DNA of 64,000 nt from Halomonas jincaotanensis (GTDB lineage Bacteria; Pseudomonadota; Gammaproteobacteria; Pseudomonadales; Halomonadaceae). Below are positions 1 to 7,483 of this stretch, piece by piece. The translations under genes were made by a program, and so were the position numbers. Below the pieces are notes generated by a model, which was not told the DNA's origin, searched no databases, and saw only the letters and a list, made by a program, of their open reading frames with translations. The stretch spans positions 1 to 64,000 of the forward strand of contig NZ_JAHCLU010000008.1 of NCBI RefSeq assembly GCF_018448785.1, written 5' to 3'. Numbering within the stretch: position 1 is the first letter of the stretch; the number at the start of each line of letters is the position of its first letter.

Positions 1-9
1 GCAAGGACC

Positions 10-35
10 CGGTGCCGCCCCTAAGGGCAGCACCG
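10..35 (-). terminator. Hairpin downstream of the radC-like gene
   Basis: Arms at 10-20 and 25-35 pair over 11 positions with one mismatch around a 4-nt loop (CTAA). It lies 22 bp beyond the stop of the leftward operon, where a terminator is expected. Read leftwards, the hairpin is followed by GGTCCTTGC, a poor U-tract, so termination is plausible but not certain. Confidence 0.45.
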
Positions 36-56
36 GCGCTATGCTTTGGTATGAAT

Positions 57-554
57 TTACAGATACCCCAGCTCCGCAAAGGAGACACATCCCTCGCTCC
101 CGACCACGATGTGATCGATGACCCGGATCTCCACCAACCCCAGCGCTTCCTTCAGCCGCTGAGTGATGCGCCGATCGGCGTCGCTGGGGGCTGGATCCCC
201 GCTGGGGTGATTGTGGACCAGCACCACTGCGCCGGCGTTGTGGGCCAGCGCCCGCTTGACCACCTCGCGGGGGTAGACGCTGGCCGAGTCGAGGGTGCCG
301 CGAAACAGGGTCTCGAAGCGGATGACGCGGTGCTGGGTGTCCAGGAACAACACGCTGAACACCTCGTGCTCGTAGCCCTGGAACAGCACCTGCAGGTAGT
401 CGAAGACCAATGCCGGCTGGGTGAGCTTGCGGCCCCGGGCCAGCTTGCGTTTGGCGAAACCCTGGGCGATGCCCATCAGCTCGGCCTCGGTCACCGGGGC
501 AGTGACGTGGTAGGTGCCGGCGACTTCGCCAGCGGTCAGTTTACGATGATTCAT
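57..554 (-). CDS. RadC-family JAMM/MPN domain protein
   Basis: A 165-residue protein that is mostly a RadC (JAB1/MPN-like) domain. The metal-site motif [14 protein letters not shown] occupies residues 114-127, with H114, H116 and D127 as likely ligands. The start is the ATG at 554, preceded by an AGGAG ribosome site; longer forms of the frame run into the upstream yqaJ gene. Chromosomal RadC is about 220 residues with an N-terminal helix-hairpin-helix region; this short version matches the copies carried by mobile elements (for example YfjY of the E. coli CP4-57 prophage). It is the last visible gene of the leftward recombination operon, 11 bp after yqaJ. The biochemical role of the family is unsettled. 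Confidence 0.85.
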   Translation of the reverse strand: MNHRKLTAGEVAGTYHVTAPVTEAELMGIAQGFAKRKLARGRKLTQPALVFDYLQVLFQGYEHEVFSVLFLDTQHRVIRFETLFRGTLDSASVYPREVVKRALAHNAGAVVLVHNHPSGDPAPSDADRRITQRLKEALGLVEIRVIDHIVVGSEGCVSFAELGYL

Positions 555-565
555 GGTCTCGCTCC

Positions 566-1177
566 TCAGGCCGCCATCACCAGCGCCATGCGGCGCTCCA
601 GTTCGTCGTAGAACGCCGCGACCCGCTCGGCGATGGTGCGAATCATCACCTCGTCGCGGTAGGCCCGCTTGACGAACAGCGGCATGCCGGGCCAGTAGCT
701 GACGAAGTCGATCCACTCGCGCTCGCTGACCCACAGGCCGCCCTGGCACTGCGCCACATGCTCCGGGGGCAGCTCGTCGGCCAGCAGCAGCTCGATCTGA
801 TACCTGGGTAGCTTGGTCTTGATCTCGACCAGGCCGTGGCTGTCGACCAGGCAGTCGGGGGAATAGCCGACCCCGTGGTTGAGAAGGATGCCGACCTGCT
901 CGAGCCGCGGCAGGCCCGTCGCCTCCTGGTAGAGCTCACGGGCGACGGGCTCCAGTGCGTGACCGCGCTGGGTGTGGCCATTGCCCGAAAAGGCATCGCT
1001 GGGTTCACCGGTGATGCGCTCACCGATCAATTGGTGCATGTAGCTCAGCGCCCCGGCACCGAAGCCGGCCGGTCCCTTGCCCTTGACCAGCAGGGTCTTG
1101 AGCTCGGACATGGTGACGATGCCCAGGCGCGCGGCATGCCATTCGGGCGTGCCCTGGTCCAGGGTGAGGATCTGCAT
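566..1177 (-). CDS. YqaJ-family phage-type exonuclease (lambda Exo-like)
   Basis: A 203-residue protein of the YqaJ viral recombinase family, PD-(D/E)xK nucleases related to lambda exonuclease that digest one strand from double-strand ends to give 3' overhangs. Visible landmarks are the SE pair (S24, E25), the RGHALEP motif around residues 71-77, S106-P-D108 and the E118-I-K120 catalytic pair. The start at 1177 is chosen because AAGGAG lies just upstream; the frame extends further without a ribosome site. Two genes upstream in the same direction is the ERF annealing protein, so together they form a two-component recombinase resembling Exo-Beta. The substrate is inferred from the family. Confidence 0.87.
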   Translation of the reverse strand: MQILTLDQGTPEWHAARLGIVTMSELKTLLVKGKGPAGFGAGALSYMHQLIGERITGEPSDAFSGNGHTQRGHALEPVARELYQEATGLPRLEQVGILLNHGVGYSPDCLVDSHGLVEIKTKLPRYQIELLLADELPPEHVAQCQGGLWVSEREWIDFVSYWPGMPLFVKRAYRDEVMIRTIAERVAAFYDELERRMALVMAA

Positions 1178-1240
1178 GACGCTCTCCTTATGAATAGAGG
1201 ATATCTCGCGGGGTGGTGAAGTCGGCATAGACGGCATAGC

Positions 1241-1261
1241 GGCGAGGGCGCTGCCCTCGCC
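1241..1261 (-). other. Perfect 9-bp hairpin upstream of the yqaJ-like gene
   Basis: Arms 1241-1249 and 1253-1261 (GGCGAGGGC / GCCCTCGCC) pair perfectly around a 3-nt loop, 63 bp before the yqaJ start. There is no U-tract in the leftward reading, so it is more likely an RNA processing or stability element than a simple terminator. Similar hairpins sit before two other cistrons of this operon. Confidence 0.5.
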
Positions 1262-1275
1262 TGCCGTCAGTGGTG

Positions 1276-1361
1276 CAGTGACGTGATGGATCAGTGGCGA
1301 TCCACGGGCTCAGTGGTTCAGTGACGTCATGGATCCGTGGCGATCCACGCGGTCAGTGGGC
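1276..1361. repeat. Two imperfect tandem copies of a 43-bp unit
   Basis: Copy 1 begins at 1276 and copy 2 at 1319. Both start with CAGTGACGT and contain the shared block GTGGCGATCCACG (one base different at its edge), which is itself a 5-bp inverted repeat around CGAT. The second copy overlaps the last three codons of the ERF gene (stop at 1353). Nothing identifies the role; a recombination by-product or protein-binding repeat are both possible. Confidence 0.75.
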
Positions 1362-2108
1362 TTGCCGGTGGGGTTGAGCCCGCTTGTGCAGCGAGGCGCG
1401 CAGCTTGTCGAAATCGCCGCGGGGGACCCGCTCGGCTTCACCGTACTTGCCGACGAACCATTCCTGGGTGGTGGGCGGACAGGCAGCGATCAGCTGCTTG
1501 AGCTGACTCGCCTGAAAGGTCGTGACGCCCTTGACCGCGGCCGCGGTCTGGCCGTTGTCGTCCTGGCCGCGGGTGGTGATGTTGAGCAGCGCACACAGCA
1601 CGTAGCGCTTGCCGTAGCTGGTCGAGGAGCCGAAGGCCTGTACGGCGTTCTTGCTGCCGCTGGTATCGGCCGGCAGCAGCATGCTGGTTTCCTCGCGGTG
1701 GCCGTCCTGGTGCATCAGCACCCCGGTGATCTGGATACCGCGCTCCTGGGTCTGGATCCGGAAGCTCACCGCGAAGCCGTGGCGTTGCATGATCGGGCGC
1801 ACGGTATCGACGATGTCCTCCAGGGTGGCGTAGGCGCCGTTGTTGCCCTGGCCACGTTCGGCAATGCTCGGCAGCTCGGTCTGCATGGCCGCCATCGCGG
1901 CGCTGTAGGCCATCAATGCCTGGCGATCCATGACGCGCTCCTGCATCTGCAGCAGGCGCTCCATCTTGTCGATGTCGACCTCGGGATTGAGGGCGGCCCT
2001 TTCGATCACCTGGATGATCGCGGTGCTTTCCTGGAGCGGCTGAGCCGCTGCGCTGGTGGAACGCTGGCCGTTGGCCGGGGGGTGTTGAGGTTGAATCCGG
2101 GTTGCCAT
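1353..2108 (-). CDS. ERF-family single-strand DNA annealing protein
   Basis: A 251-residue ERF-superfamily recombinase, the group that anneals complementary single strands during phage-type homologous recombination (family role). The N-terminal 35 residues are Gln/Ala/Pro-rich and probably disordered. The core follows, with YATLEDIVDTVRPIMQRHGF and then the hallmark GSSTSYGKRYVLCALLNI and a DD-N-G stretch. The Lys/Arg-rich C-terminus has no recognised domain. The ATG at 2108 follows AAGGAGAG; an in-frame extension to 2234 lacks a ribosome site. It starts 10 bp after the small gene at 2119-2304 and feeds into the yqaJ and radC-like genes, so co-expression is likely. Confidence 0.87.
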   Translation of the reverse strand: MATRIQPQHPPANGQRSTSAAAQPLQESTAIIQVIERAALNPEVDIDKMERLLQMQERVMDRQALMAYSAAMAAMQTELPSIAERGQGNNGAYATLEDIVDTVRPIMQRHGFAVSFRIQTQERGIQITGVLMHQDGHREETSMLLPADTSGSKNAVQAFGSSTSYGKRYVLCALLNITTRGQDDNGQTAAAVKGVTTFQASQLKQLIAACPPTTQEWFVGKYGEAERVPRGDFDKLRASLHKRAQPHRQAH

Positions 2109-2118
2109 GGGGCTCTCC

Positions 2119-2304
2119 TTACAAGTATTGGGTGATGACGTCCTGAAGCTGGTCCTCCGGGACCGGCTCCAGCGACACGACCACGCGATAGACCCGGCCC
2201 TGGGCCAGCACGTGGGTGTGGGTCTGTGACTCACCGGCCTCCAGCAGCTGACGCGTCAGCAGGGTCAGGGCGTGGCAGGTCTCGAATGACAGGGACGGTG
2301 GCAT
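2119..2304 (-). CDS. Small protein of unknown function in the recombination operon
   Basis: A 61-residue product with no recognised domain. A strong AGGAGG lies six bases before the ATG at 2304, and the stop is 10 bp before the ERF start, so translation is well supported. The sequence has an amphipathic N-terminal half (THALTLLTRQLL-like pattern) and a strand-rich C-terminal half with valines and an acidic tail. It may be an accessory to the recombinase, but that rests only on position. Confidence 0.65.
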   Translation of the reverse strand: MPPSLSFETCHALTLLTRQLLEAGESQTHTHVLAQGRVYRVVVSLEPVPEDQLQDVITQYL

Positions 2305-2318
2305 GGGTGCCTCCTATC

Positions 2319-2350
2319 AACGCAAACGCCCGGCCGTGAGGGACCGGGCG
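2319..2350 (-). terminator. Hairpin with T-rich tail directly before the 61-residue gene
   Basis: Arms CGCCCGG (2327-2333) and CCGGGCG (2344-2350) pair over 7 bp with a 10-nt loop. Read leftwards it is followed by TTTGCGTT and then, within about 10 bp, by the AGGAGG ribosome site of the next gene. This could be a partial terminator (attenuator) or a processing hairpin. Confidence 0.45.
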
Positions 2351-2481
2351 CGATGCCGTGGTGGGGGAAGGAAATAAGTGAATAAAGGGAGTGAAGAAAG
2401 TAGAGGAAACGAAGGGTAGGAAGCGCGGGGAAGAAAGCAGCACGCCAAGCACGCGAGCCGTGACGAACGGCCCCCCGAAGC

Positions 2482-3450
2482 TCAGCTCACCAGCGCCATG
2501 GCCGAGGCCAGCGCCTTGTCCTTGAGACTCGCCCCCTGGCCGAACCAGGCGGAGTCCATGCGGGTGTCGTTGCTGCGTGCGCGCTTGTCGTGGTCCACGT
2601 ACTCGGTCACCGCGTTGAGCAGCCCCCAGGCGGTGTCCCGGGCGGTACACAGCTTGGAACCGCGCCCTTCGCCGTGGTAAAGCGCCTGCACGCGATTCAT
2701 GGCGCGATAGTGGGGCAGCTTGGAAGGATCCTCCAACGGTGCCTCGGCGTTGCAGATCACCGACTGGAAGTACGCCTCAGCCTCGGCGCGGGTCACCCGG
2801 CGCTCGGCCAGCGCCTTCATGCGCTGCATGAAGTCGTCCCATTGCGAGACCGAGATGCCCAGCTGCTGCTTGACCAGTTGCGGGCGGAACGCGGTGCTGT
2901 GCGGGACCCTCACGCCTTGGGTCATACCATCGACGGCGATGGTCAGGGTGTTGTTGCACACCACCCGTACCGAGGTGGGCGTGGCCACGGTAGCCAGTGA
3001 GCCATCACAGGAGGTGGCCAGCAACAGGTAGGCATTGACCTGATCCTGGCCTTTCAGGGCCGTGCCCAGCCCGCTACGCGCCAGCGCCCAGAACTTGCGC
3101 CCGCCCTTGAGCACCCCGGCGGTCTCCAATTCGTAACCGGCGTACTCGGTCAGATCGCGGTAGAACTCCAGCACCTCTTCGGGCTGGACCACCTTGTAGC
3201 GGTTTGAAACGACCGAAAGCGGTGCCTGCGTATCGGAGCGATAGAGCACCTTCTGCTCGGGGAAGGCATGGATGCTGCCCAGATGCCCCGCCCCCTCGGC
3301 GATAAAACGCACTGCGGCCTCCTCGATGTGCCAGTCCATGCCGGCCTGCTGCCGCCAGATCTCCAGCGGTTGATGAGGCGAAAGTTGCTGCCCCAGGCCG
3401 TGCCAGGGGGTGTCGCCGACGTAGGCCATGTGTTCGAGTTGATGGGCCAT
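2482..3450 (-). CDS. DUF932 domain protein (phage/plasmid-like)
   Basis: A 322-residue DUF932-family protein, recognisable from the N-terminal pattern HMAYVGDTPWHGLG, the central NRYKVVQPEEVLEFYRDL block and the CNNT motif near residue 160. The family is common on plasmids, ICEs and phages beside recombination genes; its activity is not established. The start at 3450 has AAGGAG upstream. It is the first gene of the leftward recombination set, but a terminator-like hairpin stands immediately before its ribosome site. The 177 bp to the next gene include a strongly purine-rich tract at 2360-2437 (about 87 percent purine on the + strand). Confidence 0.85.
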   Translation of the reverse strand: MAHQLEHMAYVGDTPWHGLGQQLSPHQPLEIWRQQAGMDWHIEEAAVRFIAEGAGHLGSIHAFPEQKVLYRSDTQAPLSVVSNRYKVVQPEEVLEFYRDLTEYAGYELETAGVLKGGRKFWALARSGLGTALKGQDQVNAYLLLATSCDGSLATVATPTSVRVVCNNTLTIAVDGMTQGVRVPHSTAFRPQLVKQQLGISVSQWDDFMQRMKALAERRVTRAEAEAYFQSVICNAEAPLEDPSKLPHYRAMNRVQALYHGEGRGSKLCTARDTAWGLLNAVTEYVDHDKRARSNDTRMDSAWFGQGASLKDKALASAMALVS

Positions 3451-3467
3451 GAGAAAACTCCTTGACG

Positions 3468-3490
3468 AAAAAAAGCCGGCTGAGGGCCGG
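3468..3490 (-). terminator. Rho-independent terminator or attenuator before the DUF932 gene
   Basis: Read on the minus strand, the arms CCGGC and GCCGG (3475-3490) form a short GC hairpin followed by a run of seven U residues (3468-3474). The AAGGAG ribosome site of the DUF932 gene begins only a few bases further on. It either ends transcripts of the 106-residue gene upstream or attenuates the recombination operon. Confidence 0.65.
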
Positions 3491-3537
3491 TAAAGGGAAT
3501 AACGGGAGGGTGGAAACCGGGGTATCGGGGAACCGGG

Positions 3538-3858
3538 TCAGGCCAACTCGCGGAAGGCGTGACCACACCCCAGGCACAGCCAGGGGGTACCGTCACCGGG
3601 AGGAAACAGATGCTTGACCAGACGATGCCCGGCGGCGGCACCGGCGATGCCACCCGAGGCGCCGGCGACGACGGCCACGGCGATGCGACTGAGCGGGAAG
3701 TGCGGCGACGCGACGAGGGTCTCGCTTCCATGAGCATAGAGCGACACATAGGCGCTCTGGAGGGTCCCGACCAGCGCACCGGTCGCGACCCCGAGCTGGC
3801 GGGCGGTCTCGAGGTTGATGACGCGCCGCGATTCGCAGCGCAAGCAGGATGGGGACAT
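3538..3858 (-). CDS. Small membrane protein with CxxC pairs at both ends
   Basis: A 106-residue product of unknown function. C5-x-x-C8 near the start and C95-x-x-C98 followed by GHAF near the end look like the two halves of a zinc ribbon. Between them are two hydrophobic, Ala/Gly-rich stretches (about 22-42 and 59-79) that could be membrane helices, the second with a glycine-zipper pattern. Two helices would put both CxxC pairs on the same side. The ATG at 3858 has AGGAG upstream; the 27-codon extension does not. It is transcribed toward DUF932 but separated from it by a terminator-like hairpin. Confidence 0.6.
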   Translation of the reverse strand: MSPSCLRCESRRVINLETARQLGVATGALVGTLQSAYVSLYAHGSETLVASPHFPLSRIAVAVVAGASGGIAGAAAGHRLVKHLFPPGDGTPWLCLGCGHAFRELA

Positions 3859-4605
3859 GTCACAACTCCTGTGCCGGTGGAAGAAGCCCGGGGAAAGGCT
3901 TTGCTCACAGGAGTGATATAGATCTGAAAAAAAGTACAAACGTCGCCTATGTTGTGAGCGTATACCGAGCCTCCCCGGCTCGTCGCTATCTCATAGATAA
4001 AAATGGAATTATTTTCCAGCGTTCAGGCTGGATAGATAGCGGGGATCGAAACGACGCAATGGCTCATGGAAAGCGGGATACCTCTCGATATTTCCATCGG
4101 TCAGTCCACTGCGAGAGTGACGGTACTTAGTAATATGCATACGCAGAACCTAGGGGGATACCACCAGGGAGGAGGAGGCCTAACAGAGCCGACGACCCCT
4201 CCCCATAGAACCAGAGGAGATACCCCGTAGGGGGAAGGCAATGGACAATCGTAGGAGGTCGCTAGAATAAGCGACCCTTCCTGAGAGATATCTACCGACA
4301 GAGGCACCAGCAACGAACCTTCCGGAGAACCAGGTGACCGGAACCCGTCAGGGATACTGACTCCCCTATCAGGGCTTTAAAGTAACTGAGTGCCTGACAC
4401 GTGGCGTGGGGCCGAAGGCCATGACCACGCTCGTATCACTACTCGCCAGGACCTATCCCTTCCTGCACCGGACGATGGCTACGCGTTGTGGCGCGCCATC
4501 GCCTGGGTATGGGCTAACCCTTCGCCTCTTTCACAATGACACCATCCCATGAAGGACACGGCCTCAGTGCCGTGGGCATCCGCGTGGGTGTGTACCAGGA
4601 GACAG
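3859..4605. other. Gene-free 750-bp region between divergent gene sets
   Basis: No frame here has a convincing ribosome site with a plausible product. The left part (about 3920-4050) is AT-rich and contains a 6-bp hairpin (CGAGCC at 3966 with GGCTCG at 3977). The middle (4140-4260) is purine-rich, with repeated GGGG and AGGAGG-like blocks including CCCCGTAGGGGG. A perfect 7-bp hairpin spans 4257-4276 (GGTCGCT / AGCGACC). Promoters for the leftward and rightward genes must lie here, and an origin or transfer site is possible but not shown. Confidence 0.6.
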
Positions 4606-5325
4606 ATGACCATGGATTTTACGCCAAACGTCGGACTGCGCTTGCGCAAATGCCACCCGGACAATCCCCACCTACGCCTGTGGTTTGATCCGACCTACCA
4701 TGACATGCGGGTCCAGACCTCACGGGGACCGTTGATCGAGAACTACCTGCATACCCTCCGCCGAGTGATGAACCAGGCTCGCCGTGCCAATAGCCGAACC
4801 TTTGCGATTCGCATAGATCTGCGCTTCCCCGCGGCCATGCCGGTCAGCTCCCTGCATGCCAGCAATGCCGCGATGAACAAATACTTTACGAGACTGTGCT
4901 GGGAGCTCGATCTGATCAAGCTCAAGTACCCGCATGACATGCGCTACGTGTGGGTTCGGGAGCAGAAGAACAGCGACAAGCCCCATTACCACGTCTTGCT
5001 GTTGTTCAACGGCAATGCCCTGCGCAGCCTCGGGACATTGAGCGCCTACGCCGAGGAGGGAGACATGGAGGCGTATGCAGGGGACAACCTCTACCACCGA
5101 CTCGTGCGCGCGTGGGAAGGGGTCGTTGGCTGGCCAGCGGAGCAGATGAAGGGACTGGTGGAAGTCACCGAAGATACGATCACCGAAGAGATCGTAACGT
5201 ATCACTTTTATCGTGATGACCAGGCCACGTTCGAGAAGCTCTTCTACGCGGCTAGCTATATGTGCAAGGCGCACACCAAACCCATCGCCCAAGGGATGCA
5301 TTGCTGCGATGGGAGTCGTCGCTAG
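4606..5325 (+). CDS. Inovirus Gp2 / YagK-YfjJ-like protein
   Basis: A 239-residue protein matching the inovirus-type Gp2 / YagK-YfjJ C-terminal family found in cryptic prophages. It shows an N-terminal basic region, a central LRFPAAMPVSS segment and the diagnostic VREQKNSDKPHYHVLLLFNG block, whose HYH resembles the HUH-like motif of replication proteins. The start is set at 4606 (AGGAG at 4597-4601); a start at 4612 is possible and a 19-codon extension has no ribosome site. In filamentous phage Gp2 nicks DNA for rolling-circle replication; whether this homologue does so is inference. The gene-free stretch upstream would be a natural place for a target site. Confidence 0.72.
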   Translation: MTMDFTPNVGLRLRKCHPDNPHLRLWFDPTYHDMRVQTSRGPLIENYLHTLRRVMNQARRANSRTFAIRIDLRFPAAMPVSSLHASNAAMNKYFTRLCWELDLIKLKYPHDMRYVWVREQKNSDKPHYHVLLLFNGNALRSLGTLSAYAEEGDMEAYAGDNLYHRLVRAWEGVVGWPAEQMKGLVEVTEDTITEEIVTYHFYRDDQATFEKLFYAASYMCKAHTKPIAQGMHCCDGSRR

Positions 5326-5837
5326 GCTTTTCAATGAGGTAGCCCCCATCCTGCGAACCACCTGACAGGTCATCTTCAGACCGGGTCATCATCAGTATCC
5401 AGCCGTGATTCCTCTACTCCCTGTACCCCTCTATCGACAGTCCGCGACAGCTTCCACTCTCGGTGGCAAAGCACTCAACATGCCAAACAGCGACCCTCGG
5501 AAAGCCTATAAAATAAATTGCATATAACAAAAATATCTAAACCACTTTTTAACCAACCAGCAGGCCAGGTGCTCAGCGACATGGAGCCTGACTCCAAACG
5601 TCCACTGGAAACCGGTTATTTCGGCTATCAATAGCCGAAATAACCACTTCGGTTGGCCTCGCAATCTTAGCGCCCTCATTTCCGCACAGCATTTATCGCC
5701 TAATGTCAATAGCTCTTCTTATTCAGCTTCCGCTTTTTAGGTAGCGCCTATTTCATGCCGCACTCAAAGCGTCACTCTCTGCCCTGCCACTGGAAAAGGT
5801 CTGGTGGCACACCCCAACCCGTAATAGGAGAGTGACA
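5326..5837. other. 512-bp intergenic region with a long palindrome
   Basis: The region between the Gp2-like and DUF3987 genes has no supported gene. Its centre (about 5505-5560) is AT-rich. The main structure is the perfect 15-bp inverted repeat at 5614-5645. The promoter and ribosome site of the DUF3987 gene must lie in the right part; AGGAG at 5826-5830 is visible. Confidence 0.6.
5614..5645. repeat. Perfect 15-bp inverted repeat around CA
   Basis: GGTTATTTCGGCTAT (5614-5628) is followed by CA and then by its exact reverse complement (5631-5645). Shorter outer matches (AACCG at 5610, CGGTT at 5650) extend the symmetry with a bulge. There is no T-tract on either side, which argues against a terminator and for a protein-binding or replication structure. 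Confidence 0.9.
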
Positions 5838-7292
5838 ATGAGCTATCCCTTTCACCCGATACTGCCTGCCCCCGGCAGCTTCAATCCTCAGCGCGTCGGA
5901 CCCACTCTATTGTGGCGATCCAGCCATGAGCTCAGTCAGAAATGTCAGGTGCCGTTGGACCTTACTGTCCTGACCCTGTTAGCAGGGATCAGCATAGTGG
6001 CTCAAGGCCGCTACGCCCTGAAAATGCCCAATGGAGCGTTCAAACCGACCACAGTCAACGCACTGGGTGTCGCCGGCTCCGGTGATGGCAAAACGCCGCT
6101 TGTCGACAACGTGCTCAACCCCATTCAGGAAGTGCAACGTGAACAGCGCCGTGAGTGGCGCGGGCGATTGGATACCTATCAGGGAGAGTTAGAGGAGTGG
6201 CGCACCGAGGAAAAGGTGCTGACCCAGGCGATCTACCGTAAGCAGACCAAGGGCGGTACGGCGGAGAGTGAGCGTCAATCGCTGCGTGAGTTGTATCAGC
6301 GTCGGCCCGAGCCGCCCCGCGAGTTCCGACTGCTGTATGAGGACACTACACCGGAGGCGCTCTTCTTGGGGCTGGAGAAGGCGATTCCCACCGCCGCTCT
6401 GGCCACTGACGAGGCGGAGGTCTTTTTCAAAGGCGCCATGAACCGGGCACGCAGCCACATCAACTCACTGTGGAGTGGCGGCAGCACGGTCATTACACGG
6501 GCCACCAAAGAAGATATCGTGCTGGACGATGCTCGCCTAATGCTGCTGCTGATGGTGCAGCCCGGCATCCTGCAGAAGTACATGGAGACACAGGGTCAGC
6601 AGGCTAGGGACTCTGGAATGCTCGCCCGTTTCCTCGTCTGCGCACCGCTATCGATTCGCGGCCAGCGCTTCTACTCGCTAAATACCCCCACGGAATGGAA
6701 AGCCTGGGAGCAGGCTGAGGCACGCTTGACCACCTTGGCGCGGGAGAACCTGGTCCTGGTCCACGCGCCTGACACGCCGCGCGAAGTGCTTGAGTTCACA
6801 CCAGAAGGGGCGGCCTGTTGGGTACAGGTGGCCAATGAGATCGAGCCACAGATGGGGCCGGGGGGGTACTTCGAAGCGTGCCCCGACCATGGCTCGAAGC
6901 TGGCAGAAAACGTGGCTCGCGTCGCGGCGCTGATACACTTGTTCGAAGGGCATGAGGGTGGCATCACCCCGGAGACAGTGTTGATGGCAATGGATATCTG
7001 TCTCTATTACTCCGGACACTTCCAGCAGGTGTTCATGCCAGCTCCCCAAGAGGAACAAGATGCCCATCAGCTAAACGAGTGGTTTAACGAGCTACGCCAA
7101 TTCAACTGGCGCATTATGCGGTACAACGATGTGCGTCAACGCTCCCCACGCCCGCTGCGTGATAAAAAGCTCCTCAAAGCTGCCCTAGAAGTGCTGATTG
7201 CCCATCAGCAGGTGGTGGTTTTTACTCACCACCGGACGCGTTACATCGACTTGATGCCTTGGCTGGGGCCGCCGGACCTGAGCATGCTCTGA
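5838..7292 (+). CDS. DUF3987 (YfjI-like) ATPase-type protein
   Basis: A 484-residue protein of the DUF3987/YfjI family, common in cryptic prophages and islands and thought to belong to replication modules (helicase or primase-associated). A Walker A-like GVAGSGDGKT lies at residues 77-86, and an acidic ATDEAEVFFKG stretch in the middle may be the Walker B region. The N-terminal 75 residues carry the family's membrane-like hydrophobic segment. The start is the ATG at 5838, seven bases after AGGAG; a GTG two codons earlier overlaps the spacer. Its neighbour on the left is the Gp2-like gene, so the two probably form the element's replication region. Confidence 0.78.
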   Translation: MSYPFHPILPAPGSFNPQRVGPTLLWRSSHELSQKCQVPLDLTVLTLLAGISIVAQGRYALKMPNGAFKPTTVNALGVAGSGDGKTPLVDNVLNPIQEVQREQRREWRGRLDTYQGELEEWRTEEKVLTQAIYRKQTKGGTAESERQSLRELYQRRPEPPREFRLLYEDTTPEALFLGLEKAIPTAALATDEAEVFFKGAMNRARSHINSLWSGGSTVITRATKEDIVLDDARLMLLLMVQPGILQKYMETQGQQARDSGMLARFLVCAPLSIRGQRFYSLNTPTEWKAWEQAEARLTTLARENLVLVHAPDTPREVLEFTPEGAACWVQVANEIEPQMGPGGYFEACPDHGSKLAENVARVAALIHLFEGHEGGITPETVLMAMDICLYYSGHFQQVFMPAPQEEQDAHQLNEWFNELRQFNWRIMRYNDVRQRSPRPLRDKKLLKAALEVLIAHQQVVVFTHHRTRYIDLMPWLGPPDLSML

Positions 7293-7304
7293 TATTCGCT
7301 TTCC

Positions 7305-7328
7305 CTTGCCGCCCTGCGGGGCGGCAAG
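7305..7328 (+). terminator. Strong GC hairpin after the DUF3987 gene
   Basis: CTTGCCGCC (7305-7313) pairs perfectly with GGCGGCAAG (7320-7328) around a 6-nt loop, 12 bp past the stop codon. It is followed by TGCTAACC, so there is no U-tract. Confidence 0.5.
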
Positions 7329-7483
7329 TGCTAACCAACTGAGCAGGCACGATGCAGTGCTATCTACCCAAATGCCTTCAATCATTCCGCCAGCTTTCCC
7401 AGTAAGACTGCCATGAACTTCACTGCGCATTTCACACAAATTTAATGGAAATCGATCAAGCTTCGCGCCTGCTTACCTTTCAA

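Noticed and set aside
57..554. RadC-like gene as a housekeeping DNA-repair gene
   Set aside because: The protein lacks the N-terminal region of chromosomal RadC and lies in an element operon, so it is treated as an element-borne copy.
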